A program made the position numbers and the translations under genes. This document shows positions 6,923 through 15,282 of a stretch of 39,249 nucleotides of DNA, in pieces (the first letter of the stretch is position 1; every line of letters starts with the position of its first letter). Below the pieces are notes generated by a model that saw only the letters and a program-made list of their open reading frames with translations, had not been told where the DNA came from and searched no databases. Source of the stretch: Lachnospiraceae bacterium (lineage in GTDB: Bacteria; Bacillota; Clostridia; Lachnospirales; Lachnospiraceae); contig JAFLTF010000013.1 in assembly GCA_022510585.1 (NCBI GenBank), positions 1 to 39,249 of the forward strand. The letters run 5' to 3'.

Positions 6923-9373
6923 CTACGTCTTTGTATGAATTTTGTAGACAACTTTCTTGTTTTTCAAAGCGGCTGACACTGTATCACCGCTCTTGATACT
7001 GCCGGCCAGAATCTCTTCCGCAAGGGTATCCTCGATTTCCGTTTGAATTGCCCGCTTCATCGGCCTTGCTCCCATCTTGGCATCCGTATATTTTTCCACA
7101 ATATATTCTTTCAATGCCGGAGTTACCGTCAGTTCAATATCCATCTGCTTCTTACATCTTTCGGTAAGATTCCTGGAAAGCATCGTCACGATCTGCTTCA
7201 TATTCTCCCGATTGAGCGGATGGAATACCATGATTTCATCGATTCTGTTGATAAACTCCGGTTTGAAGATCCTCTTTACCTCTTCCATCACACCGGACTT
7301 CATTTTCTCATAGTCCTGCTTTTCACTGCCGCCGGAAGAAAAACCAAGATTCTTCGGCTCCATGATCCTTTGCGCTCCCGCATTGGAAGTCATGATCAAA
7401 ATGGCATTCTTAAAGCTGACTTTGCGTCCTTTGGAATCGGTAATGTGACCGTCATCCAGCACCTGTAACAGAATGTTGAACACATCCGGATGGGCTTTCT
7501 CTATTTCATCAAAAAGAACGACCGAATAGGGATTTCTTCTGATCTTTTCACTCAGCTGCCCGCCCTCTTCAAATCCTACATATCCCGGCGGTGAACCTAT
7601 CATCTTGGAAACGGAGTGGCCTTCCATATATTCCGACATATCCACACGAATCAGCGCATTCTCCGAACCGAACATGGCCTCTGCAAGCGCCTTGCTAAGC
7701 TCGGTCTTGCCTACGCCGGTAGGTCCCAGAAAAAGGAAGGAACCGATTGGTCTGTTGGGATCCTGTAATCCTACCCGTCCCCGTCTCATAGCTTTGGCTA
7801 CCGCAGTGACAGCTTCCTCCTGTCCGATCACGCGTTTATGCAGAATAGACTCCAGTTTTAAAAGCCGCTCGCTTTCCTTTTCCGCCAGTTTCTTCACCGG
7901 AATCTTCGTCCAAAGAGCAACTACTTCCGCAATATCATTCTCATCTACAGTATATTCGGCTTTTGCCTCATCTTTCTCCACCCGCTTCAACATCCGATCG
8001 TATTTTTTGATCAGAACATCCTGCTGTTTCTTCAATTCCCCAGCCTGTGTAAAAGCTTCTATTTTGATGGAACGCTCTATCTGCAGATCGATCTTCTGAA
8101 TCTTCTCCGCCAGTTCTTTGAGCTTATCCGGCTGTTTTGCCGCCTTCAATCTCGCTGCTGCTGCCGCTTCATCAATCAGATCAATGGCTTTATCCGGCAG
8201 ATTCCTGTCATTGATATATCTCGCAGACAGTGCAACCGCCGCTTTGATGGCCTCTTTAGTAATGGCGACCCTATGATGCTCTTCGTATTTATAAGCAATT
8301 CCTTTTAAAATATTTTCAGCCTCTTCTATCGTGGGTTCTTCAATGGTTACAGGCTGAAATCTTCTTTCCAGGGCGGCGTCGCGCTCGATATATTTCCGAT
8401 ACTCGGCAATCGTGGTGGCTCCGATCAGCTGTAATTCTCCTCTGGCAAGAGAAGGTTTCAGGATATTGGATGCATCGATTGCTCCTTCCGCCCCTCCCGC
8501 ACCGATGATCGTGTGCATCTCATCCAGGAAAAGAATGATATTGCCGTCATCTATTACTTCTTTGATCACCTTTTTGATCCGTTCTTCGAATTCACCCCGG
8601 TATTTACTGCCCGCCACCATGCCGGACAGATCCAATGTCATTACCCTTTTTTCCTGCACGGTAAAAGGAACATCTCCTGTAACGATCTTCATCGCGAGAC
8701 CTTCCACCACCGCTGTTTTACCTACCCCGGGTTCTCCGATGAGGCAGGGATTATTTTTGGTCCTTCTGCTGAGAATCTGGACCACACGACGTATCTCATC
8801 TTCTCTTCCGATCACAGGATCCAGTTTTCCTTCCTTCGCAAGGGCCGTCAAGTCGCGGCTGTACTGCTCCAGAGTGGAAACGGAAGTTTTCTTTTTGTTC
8901 TGCTTCCTTCCCAAGTCTTCTTTGTAAAGAGATTTGTCTTCTCCCATCGCTGCCAGGACCTCTACATAAAGCTTCTGAATAGAGATCCCCATCGTATTCA
9001 GCAGTCTGACCGCTATATTATCTCCTTCTTTTAACAGAGCAAGGAGAATATGCTCCGTTCCTACTTTATCACTATGAAAACGTTCCGCCTGTCTGTAGGC
9101 CTCTTCCAGAACTTTCTCCGCCCTCGGGGAATAGCCGTCCCGCTCTGCCAGCATGACGGTACTTTCCGGTGCGATCAGATCTTTTATCATTTCCTTTATC
9201 TGATATTCCTCTACACCGCTGCCCGCCAGTACCGTTGCCGCAACTCCGGTATTCTCTCTCAGCAGACCCAGAAGAATGTGTTCTGTCCCGACATATCCCT
9301 GTTTTAAAGTTCTGGCTGCACGCTCAGCCAGTGATAACGCCGTCTTTGCTTTATCCGTAAATTGTGGCTGCAT
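6923..9373 (-). CDS. clpC: ATP-dependent Clp protease ATPase subunit ClpC
   Basis: ClpC is a hexameric AAA+ unfoldase that feeds substrates to ClpP. At 816 aa it has the full layout. Two N-terminal Clp repeats (about 1-145) contain GTEHILLGLL and GTEHILLALL. Module D1 has Walker A GEPGVGKT (213-220). A middle domain with a UVR-like coiled segment spans about 415-470. Module D2 has Walker A GPTGVGKT (550-557), Walker B VVLFDEIEK and sensor MTSNAGAQ. LGF (676-678) matches the ClpP-binding tripeptide loop. The start lies 2 bases after the GntR gene stop, so the two are almost certainly translationally coupled. No mcsA or mcsB precedes it, unlike the Bacillus operon. Confidence 0.96.
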   Translation of the reverse strand: MQPQFTDKAKTALSLAERAARTLKQGYVGTEHILLGLLRENTGVAATVLAGSGVEEYQIKEMIKDLIAPESTVMLAERDGYSPRAEKVLEEAYRQAERFHSDKVGTEHILLALLKEGDNIAVRLLNTMGISIQKLYVEVLAAMGEDKSLYKEDLGRKQNKKKTSVSTLEQYSRDLTALAKEGKLDPVIGREDEIRRVVQILSRRTKNNPCLIGEPGVGKTAVVEGLAMKIVTGDVPFTVQEKRVMTLDLSGMVAGSKYRGEFEERIKKVIKEVIDDGNIILFLDEMHTIIGAGGAEGAIDASNILKPSLARGELQLIGATTIAEYRKYIERDAALERRFQPVTIEEPTIEEAENILKGIAYKYEEHHRVAITKEAIKAAVALSARYINDRNLPDKAIDLIDEAAAAARLKAAKQPDKLKELAEKIQKIDLQIERSIKIEAFTQAGELKKQQDVLIKKYDRMLKRVEKDEAKAEYTVDENDIAEVVALWTKIPVKKLAEKESERLLKLESILHKRVIGQEEAVTAVAKAMRRGRVGLQDPNRPIGSFLFLGPTGVGKTELSKALAEAMFGSENALIRVDMSEYMEGHSVSKMIGSPPGYVGFEEGGQLSEKIRRNPYSVVLFDEIEKAHPDVFNILLQVLDDGHITDSKGRKVSFKNAILIMTSNAGAQRIMEPKNLGFSSGGSEKQDYEKMKSGVMEEVKRIFKPEFINRIDEIMVFHPLNRENMKQIVTMLSRNLTERCKKQMDIELTVTPALKEYIVEKYTDAKMGARPMKRAIQTEIEDTLAEEILAGSIKSGDTVSAALKNKKVVYKIHTKT

Positions 9374-9375
9374 GA

Positions 9376-9750
9376 TTATATTCCTCCATAATCCTCAAAT
9401 ATTTCATCAATAAGAGCATGCACTTCTTCTCTGGAAATATTCTTACACATTGCTTCGGCCAGGATCACCTGCAGGGTTCCCCGCAGTTCTTCCACTGCCT
9501 GCATTCTGTTGATGTCAATTGCAATGACTGCTCCCTTTCTTCTGTCTACTTTTACAAAGCCTTCCTGCCTCAATACCGAATAAGCCTTGTTTACCGTGTG
9601 CATATTGATCCCGATCGTCTCCGCAAGCTGCCTTACCGACGGAAGGGCATCGCCTTCTCTGAATCTTGCGGTTGCAATCCCTAATACGATCTGGTTTCTC
9701 AGCTGTAAATAGATTGCTTCATTACTATTAAAATCTATTTCAATTATCAT
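9376..9750 (-). CDS. GntR-family (YtrA-type) transcriptional regulator
   Basis: This is a short winged-helix repressor of 124 aa. The GntR DNA-binding domain fills residues 8-75, with YLQLRNQIVLGIA, LPSVRQLAETIGINMHTVNKAY as the helix-turn-helix and a wing VDRRKGAVI. The C-terminal part (about 80-124) is a short helical tail, too small for a ligand-binding FadR or HutC domain, which fits the YtrA subgroup. The ATG at 9750 is chosen because GGAGGAACCT lies directly upstream; a TTG 30 bases earlier is unlikely. It is coupled to clpC (2-base gap) and probably controls its own operon. YtrA regulators usually sit beside ABC transporters, so this placement is unusual. Confidence 0.88.
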   Translation of the reverse strand: MIIEIDFNSNEAIYLQLRNQIVLGIATARFREGDALPSVRQLAETIGINMHTVNKAYSVLRQEGFVKVDRRKGAVIAIDINRMQAVEELRGTLQVILAEAMCKNISREEVHALIDEIFEDYGGI

Positions 9751-9772
9751 AGGTTCCTCCGTTAATTGCAAC

Positions 9773-9798
9773 AAGCGCAAACTTCATAGCTTGCGCTT
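9773..9798 (-). promoter_or_regulatory. Inverted repeat upstream of the GntR-clpC operon
   Basis: AAGCGCAA (9773-9780) and TTGCGCTT (9791-9798) form a perfect 8-base inverted repeat with a 10-base centre, 22 bases upstream of the GntR start and 21 bases past the preceding stop codon. On the minus strand it is followed by GTTGCAATT, not a clean T-tract, so it is a poor terminator. Its position also suits an operator for the GntR protein. The two roles cannot be separated from sequence alone. Confidence 0.5.
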
Positions 9799-9819
9799 TT
9801 GTACCTATTACAGCAAGTC

Positions 9820-11127
9820 CTACATGCCTTTTTTACTATCCTTCATATTCAGAAACTCAAATTCAAATTCATCATCTTCCAGTAAAAAGTTTTTGGCTTT
9901 CCTTTTTGGAGGTGTACTGATCTGTGCAGCAGGCTCCTCTTCATAGGTGACTTCTTTTTCCGGCATCTCTTTTTCAGATTCCGAAGTTCTTTTCCGTGAC
10001 GGTGCTTTTCTCTCTTCCTGTGACACCGCCTTTTTCCGTGACGGCGTCGGCTTTTCGTCTAAAGACAGAGCTTTCTTTTTTACGGCTTCTTCTTTCTTAC
10101 TATTCTGAGACGTATCTTCTTCCTCATCATCCTCGTATGATTCATAGTACGCATCCCTTAACTTAAAAAACATAAATGTCATAAGACCCGCAAGTAATAT
10201 AATGATTGCAATCAAAATTACAATAGCGATCTTCTGTTTGGAAACCGTTTTGGCATTCTTATCATTGTTAAGGCTCTGTGCATGAGCAGCCGCAAGCACT
10301 TCGGCAAGCTTCTGTCTGGTTTTCTGTTCTCCTGTATTATCATACAGATAATACTCAAACTCTCCATCCGGATTCAACTCATAAATCAACTGATAATCAT
10401 TATTTGTGACGGATGGTTCAGTGGGTGATTCCGTTCTCGTGTCTTCCGGCATTTCTTCCGCAGAATCTTCAATCGGAACCATCTCTCCAAGATTTATCAG
10501 ATCATTGCGGATATAACCTGTCTTTTCTACCTCACCTGTTCCGGTAAAAGTTATATAGTACCATATATTTCCGTCACTGCCGTTGGTCTGGCCGCTTACT
10601 ATGACCTGTGTATTTTCAGGCAAAGTGTCAACGACTCCTTTTGTTGTAGAGGCTCCGCTTCTCACTTTTGCGATTGCTACTTTCACGGAAGCATACTGCG
10701 GATCCATCTCTGTTTCCGCAGGGATCTCCGCACCTTGTGCCGAAGCGCCCGGTGCTGTCGTATCATCCGTATCGGATGCTGTCGTGCTGCCTGTATCGGA
10801 GGAAGGTTGAATGCTTGGTACGGAACCGTCCGCACTTACCAGATCGGAGCGGATATAACCTTTGGTATCGGCGTCTACATAGACTTCATACCATAAGTCT
10901 CCCGAAGCATCTGTGACCTCTCCGGTAATGGTAACCGTCTTACCCGCGGAGGTACTTCCGATGACCTCGCTGTTTACGTTGGCCGATTGTCTGATCTTAG
11001 CTGAATCCGCCGTCACTTTTCCAGTCGTGTCCGCGAAACAGATCTCTTTGTGCCCTATAAAAAACATCATAGCGCACGCTGCCGTTAAAATACTTTTCAC
11101 CGCTTTGCTTTTCCACGCTTTTTTCAT
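9820..11127 (-). CDS. Membrane-anchored bacterial SH3 (SH3b) protein
   Basis: A 435-aa exported sensor- or anchor-like protein. A signal-peptide-like segment (about 8-32) is followed by two SH3b domains, about 36-100 (with KIRQSANVNSEVIGS) and about 146-212 (with KVRSGASTTKGVVDTLPE). Both have the LWYEVYV/IWYYITF and GYIRxDL strands of the SH3_3 family, which commonly bind cell-wall peptides. A Ser/Thr/Asp-rich linker separates them. A membrane helix at 301-321 puts the C-terminal 110 residues in the cytoplasm. That tail is highly charged, with three related basic blocks (KPTPSRKKA, RKAPSRKR, PPKRKAK) and an acidic end (EDDEFEFEF). Start at 11127 follows GGGGTACGATT. It lies between the purine genes and the clpC cluster; its role is unknown. 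Confidence 0.8.
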   Translation of the reverse strand: MKKAWKSKAVKSILTAACAMMFFIGHKEICFADTTGKVTADSAKIRQSANVNSEVIGSTSAGKTVTITGEVTDASGDLWYEVYVDADTKGYIRSDLVSADGSVPSIQPSSDTGSTTASDTDDTTAPGASAQGAEIPAETEMDPQYASVKVAIAKVRSGASTTKGVVDTLPENTQVIVSGQTNGSDGNIWYYITFTGTGEVEKTGYIRNDLINLGEMVPIEDSAEEMPEDTRTESPTEPSVTNNDYQLIYELNPDGEFEYYLYDNTGEQKTRQKLAEVLAAAHAQSLNNDKNAKTVSKQKIAIVILIAIIILLAGLMTFMFFKLRDAYYESYEDDEEEDTSQNSKKEEAVKKKALSLDEKPTPSRKKAVSQEERKAPSRKRTSESEKEMPEKEVTYEEEPAAQISTPPKRKAKNFLLEDDEFEFEFLNMKDSKKGM

Positions 11128-11195
11128 AATCGTACCCCGAATCTTTCTTTTGTTTCTTCCAGCACTTTTGTTACCAATTGCCTGTTTATTTCCGT

Positions 11196-11657
11196 TTATC
11201 TTTCGCGCTTGAAACGTCTTTCGCCTTCTTCGCCGATAGGTCCCATTCCAAAACCTTCTATTAATTTTGCACGTTTCTGGCGCTCTTTCTCTTCTATCAT
11301 CTTATTATACGAAACTTCACATTTCGGACACACCCTTCCGGAACGGATATTAGTACCGCATATCTCGCATTTCAGATAGGTATTGGAGCCATCTGCAATT
11401 TCCAGACGGGATTCCCTGAGCATCGTACGGATGGTCTGCGGTTTGACACCGGTAGCATCTGAGACCTGTGCCGATGTCACGCCGGGATATTGCTCAACAT
11501 AATTGCGCACCTTACCGTAATCATCATACTCAACATGCTTACAGTCTTCACACCTATATTCCCCACAGCCTTTAAAGATCATAAGGCCGCCGCACTCAGG
11601 ACATTCCGTTGGTCTGTTGTATACATCATAATTTAATATATCATTTAAATTACGCAT
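11196..11657 (-). CDS. Zinc-ribbon/HTH protein resembling YvyF flagellar-operon protein
   Basis: A 153-aa protein with two CxxC pairs near the N-terminus (CPECGG and CEDCK) forming a zinc ribbon. A helix-turn-helix-like middle (about 50-85) contains VRNYVEQYPGVTSAQVSDATGVKPQTIRTMLRESRLEI. A second pair of CxxC motifs (CEICG and CPKCE) and a basic C-terminus follow. This order matches what I remember of the YvyF/TIGR03826 'flagellar operon protein' family. The ATG at 11657 has GGAGG six bases upstream and starts 20 bases after purD; an upstream in-frame start inside purD is not needed. It could be a regulator, but it is here in a purine operon and not a flagellar one. Confidence 0.7.
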   Translation of the reverse strand: MRNLNDILNYDVYNRPTECPECGGLMIFKGCGEYRCEDCKHVEYDDYGKVRNYVEQYPGVTSAQVSDATGVKPQTIRTMLRESRLEIADGSNTYLKCEICGTNIRSGRVCPKCEVSYNKMIEEKERQKRAKLIEGFGMGPIGEEGERRFKRER

Positions 11658-11676
11658 TTTTCGCCTCCATACACAT

Positions 11677-12954
11677 TCAGGCACCGGCTTCGTCGATCGC
11701 CTTCCCAATATCGCTTCTCATATACTTATTCTCAAATGCAACCCACTTTGCCGCTTCATAAGCATTTGCCCTTGCTTTTTGCAGGGTATCTCCGGTTGCC
11801 GTTACACCAAGAACTCTTCCGCCGTTTGTAACGATATCGTTACCGTTTCTTTTGGTTCCTGCATGAAAACAATAGTAACCGTCCGTATTTTCAAAACGTT
11901 CCAGACCTTTGATCACAAATCCCTTCTCATAAGATACCGGATAACCGTCGGATGCCAGAATAACGCAGACAGCTGCATTCTCTTCAAACTGCAGGTCGAT
12001 TTGGTCTAAAGTGCCGTCAATACAGGCTTCCACCACTTCAATCATATCATTTTTCATACGGGGCAGTACCACCTGGGCTTCCGGATCACCGAACCGGGCG
12101 TTATATTCAAGTACTCTCGGTCCTTTCTCGGTCAACATCAGCCCAAAGAATATAATACCCTGAAAAGGTCTTCCTTCCGCCGCCATAGCATCCACCGTTG
12201 CCTGATAGATATATTTTTTACAATAATCATCTACTTCTTCGGTATAAAAAGGACTGGGAGAAAAGGTTCCCATGCCGCCTGTATTCAGTCCCGTATCCCC
12301 GTCACCTGCACGTTTATGATCCTGTGCCGAAGACATGATCTTGATCGTCTTACCGTCCACGAAGGATAAAACGGAGACTTCCCTTCCTGTCATAAATTCT
12401 TCGATGACGATTTTGTTTCCCGAATCACCGAACTTCTTGTCTTCCATGATCTCCTTCACACCGGCTTTGGCTTCTTCCAGATTCTGACAAATCAAAACCC
12501 CTTTTCCAAGTGCCAGTCCGTCAGCCTTCAGCACGATCGGCATATCCGCCGTTTCCAGATAAGCCAGCGCAGCTTTCGGGTCATCAAAGGTTTCATAAGC
12601 GGCTGTCGGAATATGGTATTTTTTCATCAGGTCCTTAGAAAATGCCTTACTGCCTTCCAGAATTGCAGCCTTTTCATCCGGACCAAAGACACGCAGCCCT
12701 GCTGCCTTCAATACATCCACCAGACCGCCCACCAGAGGATCGTCCGGACCCACAATGGTCAGGTCGATTTCTTTCTCCTTGGCAAAGTTTGCAAGTTTCT
12801 CAAACTCCATTGCGCCAATCGGAACACACTCCGCAATCTGTTCGATTCCTGCATTCCCCGGTGCGCAATAGAGCTTATCCACTTTGGCGCTTTTTGCAAC
12901 ACTTGCCGCAATAGCATGCTCTCTGCCGCCGCTGCCAACAATCAATACTTTCAT
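11677..12954 (-). CDS. purD: Phosphoribosylamine-glycine ligase (GARS)
   Basis: PurD joins glycine to phosphoribosylamine using ATP, the second step of de novo purine synthesis. The 425-aa length is normal. The N-domain begins MKVLIVGSGGREHAI (1-15). The ATP-grasp domain carries KADGLALGKGV, EEFMTGREVSVLSF and the metal-binding end EYNARFGDPEAQ. The C-domain contains VLGVTATGDTLQKAR. The ribosome site AAAGG is 12 bases from the ATG, a little long. It lies 18 bases downstream of purN. Confidence 0.96.
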   Translation of the reverse strand: MKVLIVGSGGREHAIAASVAKSAKVDKLYCAPGNAGIEQIAECVPIGAMEFEKLANFAKEKEIDLTIVGPDDPLVGGLVDVLKAAGLRVFGPDEKAAILEGSKAFSKDLMKKYHIPTAAYETFDDPKAALAYLETADMPIVLKADGLALGKGVLICQNLEEAKAGVKEIMEDKKFGDSGNKIVIEEFMTGREVSVLSFVDGKTIKIMSSAQDHKRAGDGDTGLNTGGMGTFSPSPFYTEEVDDYCKKYIYQATVDAMAAEGRPFQGIIFFGLMLTEKGPRVLEYNARFGDPEAQVVLPRMKNDMIEVVEACIDGTLDQIDLQFEENAAVCVILASDGYPVSYEKGFVIKGLERFENTDGYYCFHAGTKRNGNDIVTNGGRVLGVTATGDTLQKARANAYEAAKWVAFENKYMRSDIGKAIDEAGA

Positions 12955-12972
12955 AAATCAACCATGCCTTTC

Positions 12973-13599
12973 TCAATCCTGTATATGTACTTTACCGCTT
13001 TGTATCGTAATCCTGTCATTCGCTATCAAATCGATGGCACGGGGCAGGATCTGCCATTCCGCCTGTTCCATAACCCTTTTTTGTAAAATTTCCGGTGTGT
13101 CGTTATCTTCTACCGCCACGGCTTTTTGTAAAATGATGGGCCCCGTATCGGTTCCTTCATCTACAAAATGTACGGTGGCTCCGGTCACCTTAACGCCTCT
13201 TTCCAAAACTTTCTCATGAACCTTAAGTCCGTAAAAGCCGGTTCCGCAAAAAGACGGAATCAGAGACGGATGTACATTGATGATCCGGTTCCGGTAAGCC
13301 TGAATCATTTCCTCCGGAAGCACTACCATGAAACCTGCAAGCACGATCAGATCCGGCTCCTTTTCCCGAACCGCCCTAAGCAGTCCTTCATGAAAAAGTC
13401 CCCTGTCCGCATAGTCCTTCGGGGATATGCAGATCCCATCAATACCGGCATCCCGGGCACGTTTCAGCGCATAAGCGCCCGGATTGTTGCTGATGACACG
13501 GACGATCTTTGCATTTGTAATTTTATTATTCGAAATCGCGTCTATTATCGCTTGTAAATTCGTACCCCCTCCGGATACGCACACAAGTACCTTTAACAT
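12973..13599 (-). CDS. purN: Phosphoribosylglycinamide formyltransferase (GART)
   Basis: PurN transfers a formyl group from 10-formyl-THF to GAR. At 208 aa it is the normal size. The N-terminal phosphate loop is [13 protein letters not shown]. The catalytic Asn/His segment reads [15 protein letters not shown], and the catalytic Asp lies in [19 protein letters not shown]. The start overlaps the end of purM by 7 bases, with AAGGGAG placed inside purM, so translation is coupled. The enzyme is the folate-dependent form, not the formate-dependent PurT. Confidence 0.96.
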   Translation of the reverse strand: MLKVLVCVSGGGTNLQAIIDAISNNKITNAKIVRVISNNPGAYALKRARDAGIDGICISPKDYADRGLFHEGLLRAVREKEPDLIVLAGFMVVLPEEMIQAYRNRIINVHPSLIPSFCGTGFYGLKVHEKVLERGVKVTGATVHFVDEGTDTGPIILQKAVAVEDNDTPEILQKRVMEQAEWQILPRAIDLIANDRITIQSGKVHIQD

Positions 13600-14618
13600 A
13601 AAGTAACTCCCTTATCACCGGCAGTCACCTTTCCTACTACATAAGGTGTCTCCTCTGCCGCAAGAATTGCCTCCATGGTTTTATCCACATCCGCCGGATC
13701 AACGGCAAGCACCATGCCAAGTCCCATGTTATAAGTATTGTACATCATCTTTTCTTCCAAATTTCCTGTTTTTTGTAATAATCCAAAAATCGGAGGAACC
13801 GGATAGCTGTCCTTTTTGATTTCCGCATTCACACCCTCCGGCAGCATCCTTGGAATGTTTTCATAGAAACCGCCGCCTGTAATATGGCTGCATCCTTTGA
13901 TAATTACGCCCGAATCTTTGACGGATCTAAGAGCCTTCACATAGATCCTGGTCGGGGTAAGCAATGCTTCGCCCAGTGTCATGCCCAGTTCTTCATAATA
14001 GGTATCCAGTTTCTCTTTCGTGATATCAAACACCTTTCTGATCAATGAAAATCCGTTGCTGTGTACGCCGGAAGAAGCAATTCCGATCAGCACATCACCC
14101 GGTTTGATATCTTTGCCGGTGATCAAATCTTTCTCATCCACCAAACCTACCGCAAAACCTGCCAGGTCATACTCCTCCTCCGGCATCAACCCGGGATGTT
14201 CCGCTGTCTCACCGCCGATCAAGGCAGCACCGGACTGCCTGCATCCTTCCGCTACGCCGCTTACAATGTTTGCAATCTTTTCCGGGATGTTTTTGCCGCA
14301 TGCGATATAATCCAAAAAAAACAACGGTTCGCCGCCTGCGCACGCCACATCGTTGACACACATAGCGACACAGTCGATCCCAACGGTATCATGCTTATCC
14401 AAAAGAAATGCCAGTTTGATCTTCGTGCCTACGCCGTCTGTACCGGATAAGAGAACAGGGTTTTCCATCTCTTTGATCTTCTTTAGGGAAAATGCTCCGG
14501 AAAATCCTCCAAGTCCTCCCAAAACTTCCGGGCGCATTGTTGCCTTCACATGCTTTTTCATCAATTCTACCGATTGGTATCCTGCTTCAATATCCACACC
14601 CGCTGATTTATAATCCAT
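13593..14618 (-). CDS. purM: Phosphoribosylformylglycinamidine cyclo-ligase (AIRS)
   Basis: PurM closes the imidazole ring to give AIR. The 341-aa length is normal. The start is [15 protein letters not shown], after GGAGGCATAAAT. The dimer-forming ATP-binding region contains [34 protein letters not shown] and [12 protein letters not shown]. The C-terminal domain contains [14 protein letters not shown]. It follows purE by 37 bases. Confidence 0.96.
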   Translation of the reverse strand: MDYKSAGVDIEAGYQSVELMKKHVKATMRPEVLGGLGGFSGAFSLKKIKEMENPVLLSGTDGVGTKIKLAFLLDKHDTVGIDCVAMCVNDVACAGGEPLFFLDYIACGKNIPEKIANIVSGVAEGCRQSGAALIGGETAEHPGLMPEEEYDLAGFAVGLVDEKDLITGKDIKPGDVLIGIASSGVHSNGFSLIRKVFDITKEKLDTYYEELGMTLGEALLTPTRIYVKALRSVKDSGVIIKGCSHITGGGFYENIPRMLPEGVNAEIKKDSYPVPPIFGLLQKTGNLEEKMMYNTYNMGLGMVLAVDPADVDKTMEAILAAEETPYVVGKVTAGDKGVTLC

Positions 14619-14655
14619 ATTTATGCCTCCGTTTTTTCACAGCCTCGCATGTTTA

Positions 14656-15156
14656 TCAGTAATTCTTATACCCTGTTTCCTGCAGTCTTTCATCCTTCTT
14701 CTGCACACTTTCTTTTAAACCCTGCGCATACTCTTTTAACTTCTTGAGCAAGGCATCATCCGATGTGGCCAGAATCTTAGCTGCCAGAATACCGGCATTT
14801 TGTCCTCCGTTGATCGCCACGGTCGCCACCGGAATGCCGGAGGGCATCTGTACGATCGAATACAGGGAATCTACCCCGCCCAGATCGGAGGTTTTCATCG
14901 GAATACCGATGACCGGCATCGGAAAGATCGCGGCACACATACCCGGCAGATGAGCCGCCTTGCCTGCCCCTGCGATGATCACCTTAAAGCCTTTGCTTTC
15001 CGCAGATTTTGCATATTCAAAAAATACGTCCGGCTCTCTGTGTGCGGAAATGATCTTCATCTCATAGGAAATGCCGAATTCCTCTAAAACCTCCGCCGCT
15101 TTTGCCATTACGGGCATATCCGAATCACTGCCCATCACAATGCCTACCTGTGCCAT
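14656..15156 (-). CDS. purE: N5-carboxyaminoimidazole ribonucleotide mutase (class I PurE)
   Basis: PurE converts N5-CAIR to CAIR. At 166 aa it has the normal class I length, with VGIVMGSDSDMPVM near the start, SAHREPD, AGAGKAAHLPGM and GIPVATVAINGGQNAGILAAKIL. The ATG at 15156 is used because GGAGGAGG lies upstream; an in-frame start 84 bases earlier would begin inside the promoter. It is first in the purE-purM-purN-purD run. The matching PurK, which makes N5-CAIR, is not in the window. Confidence 0.95.
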   Translation of the reverse strand: MAQVGIVMGSDSDMPVMAKAAEVLEEFGISYEMKIISAHREPDVFFEYAKSAESKGFKVIIAGAGKAAHLPGMCAAIFPMPVIGIPMKTSDLGGVDSLYSIVQMPSGIPVATVAINGGQNAGILAAKILATSDDALLKKLKEYAQGLKESVQKKDERLQETGYKNY

Positions 15157-15211
15157 ATCTGAATGCCTCCTCCTACTATATCTTGTGGGTAAACAATATA
15201 TTCCTAAATAT

Positions 15212-15240
15212 AGTGTACTAGATTTTCCATCAATAAGCAA
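15212..15240 (-). promoter_or_regulatory. Promoter of the purine operon
   Basis: On the minus strand TTGCTT (15235-15240) and TACACT (15212-15217) are 17 bases apart, about 55 bases upstream of the purE ATG. The leader is too short and lacks the conserved core of a purine riboswitch. A direct repeat lies just upstream (separate entry). Confidence 0.6.
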
Positions 15241-15248
15241 TATATTTT

Positions 15249-15267
15249 ACAGAATCTTCACAGAATC
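15249..15267. repeat. 11-base-spaced direct repeat upstream of the purE promoter
   Basis: ACAGAATC occurs at 15249-15256 and again at 15260-15267, an 11-base step (one helical turn), ending 9 bases upstream of the purE -35 box. Two copies on one DNA face are typical of a tandem regulator site. The regulator is unknown, and chance is possible in so short a repeat. Confidence 0.4.
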
Positions 15268-15282
15268 GTAATATCCTTTTTA

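Noticed and set aside
7605-9034. Several 140-175-codon plus-strand open frames opposite clpC
   Set aside because: Overlap each other and the conserved AAA+ gene; Ser/Phe-rich translations typical of antisense frames.
9751-9819. CtsR operator ahead of clpC
   Set aside because: No GGTCAAA-type heptad direct repeat is present; only the unrelated inverted repeat is found.
12613-13557. Plus-strand open frames opposite purD and purN
   Set aside because: No ribosome site or family features; explained by codon bias of the purine genes.
15157-15282. Possible purine riboswitch ahead of purE
   Set aside because: Only about 50 bases lie between the likely transcript start and the ATG, and the conserved three-way-junction core is not there.
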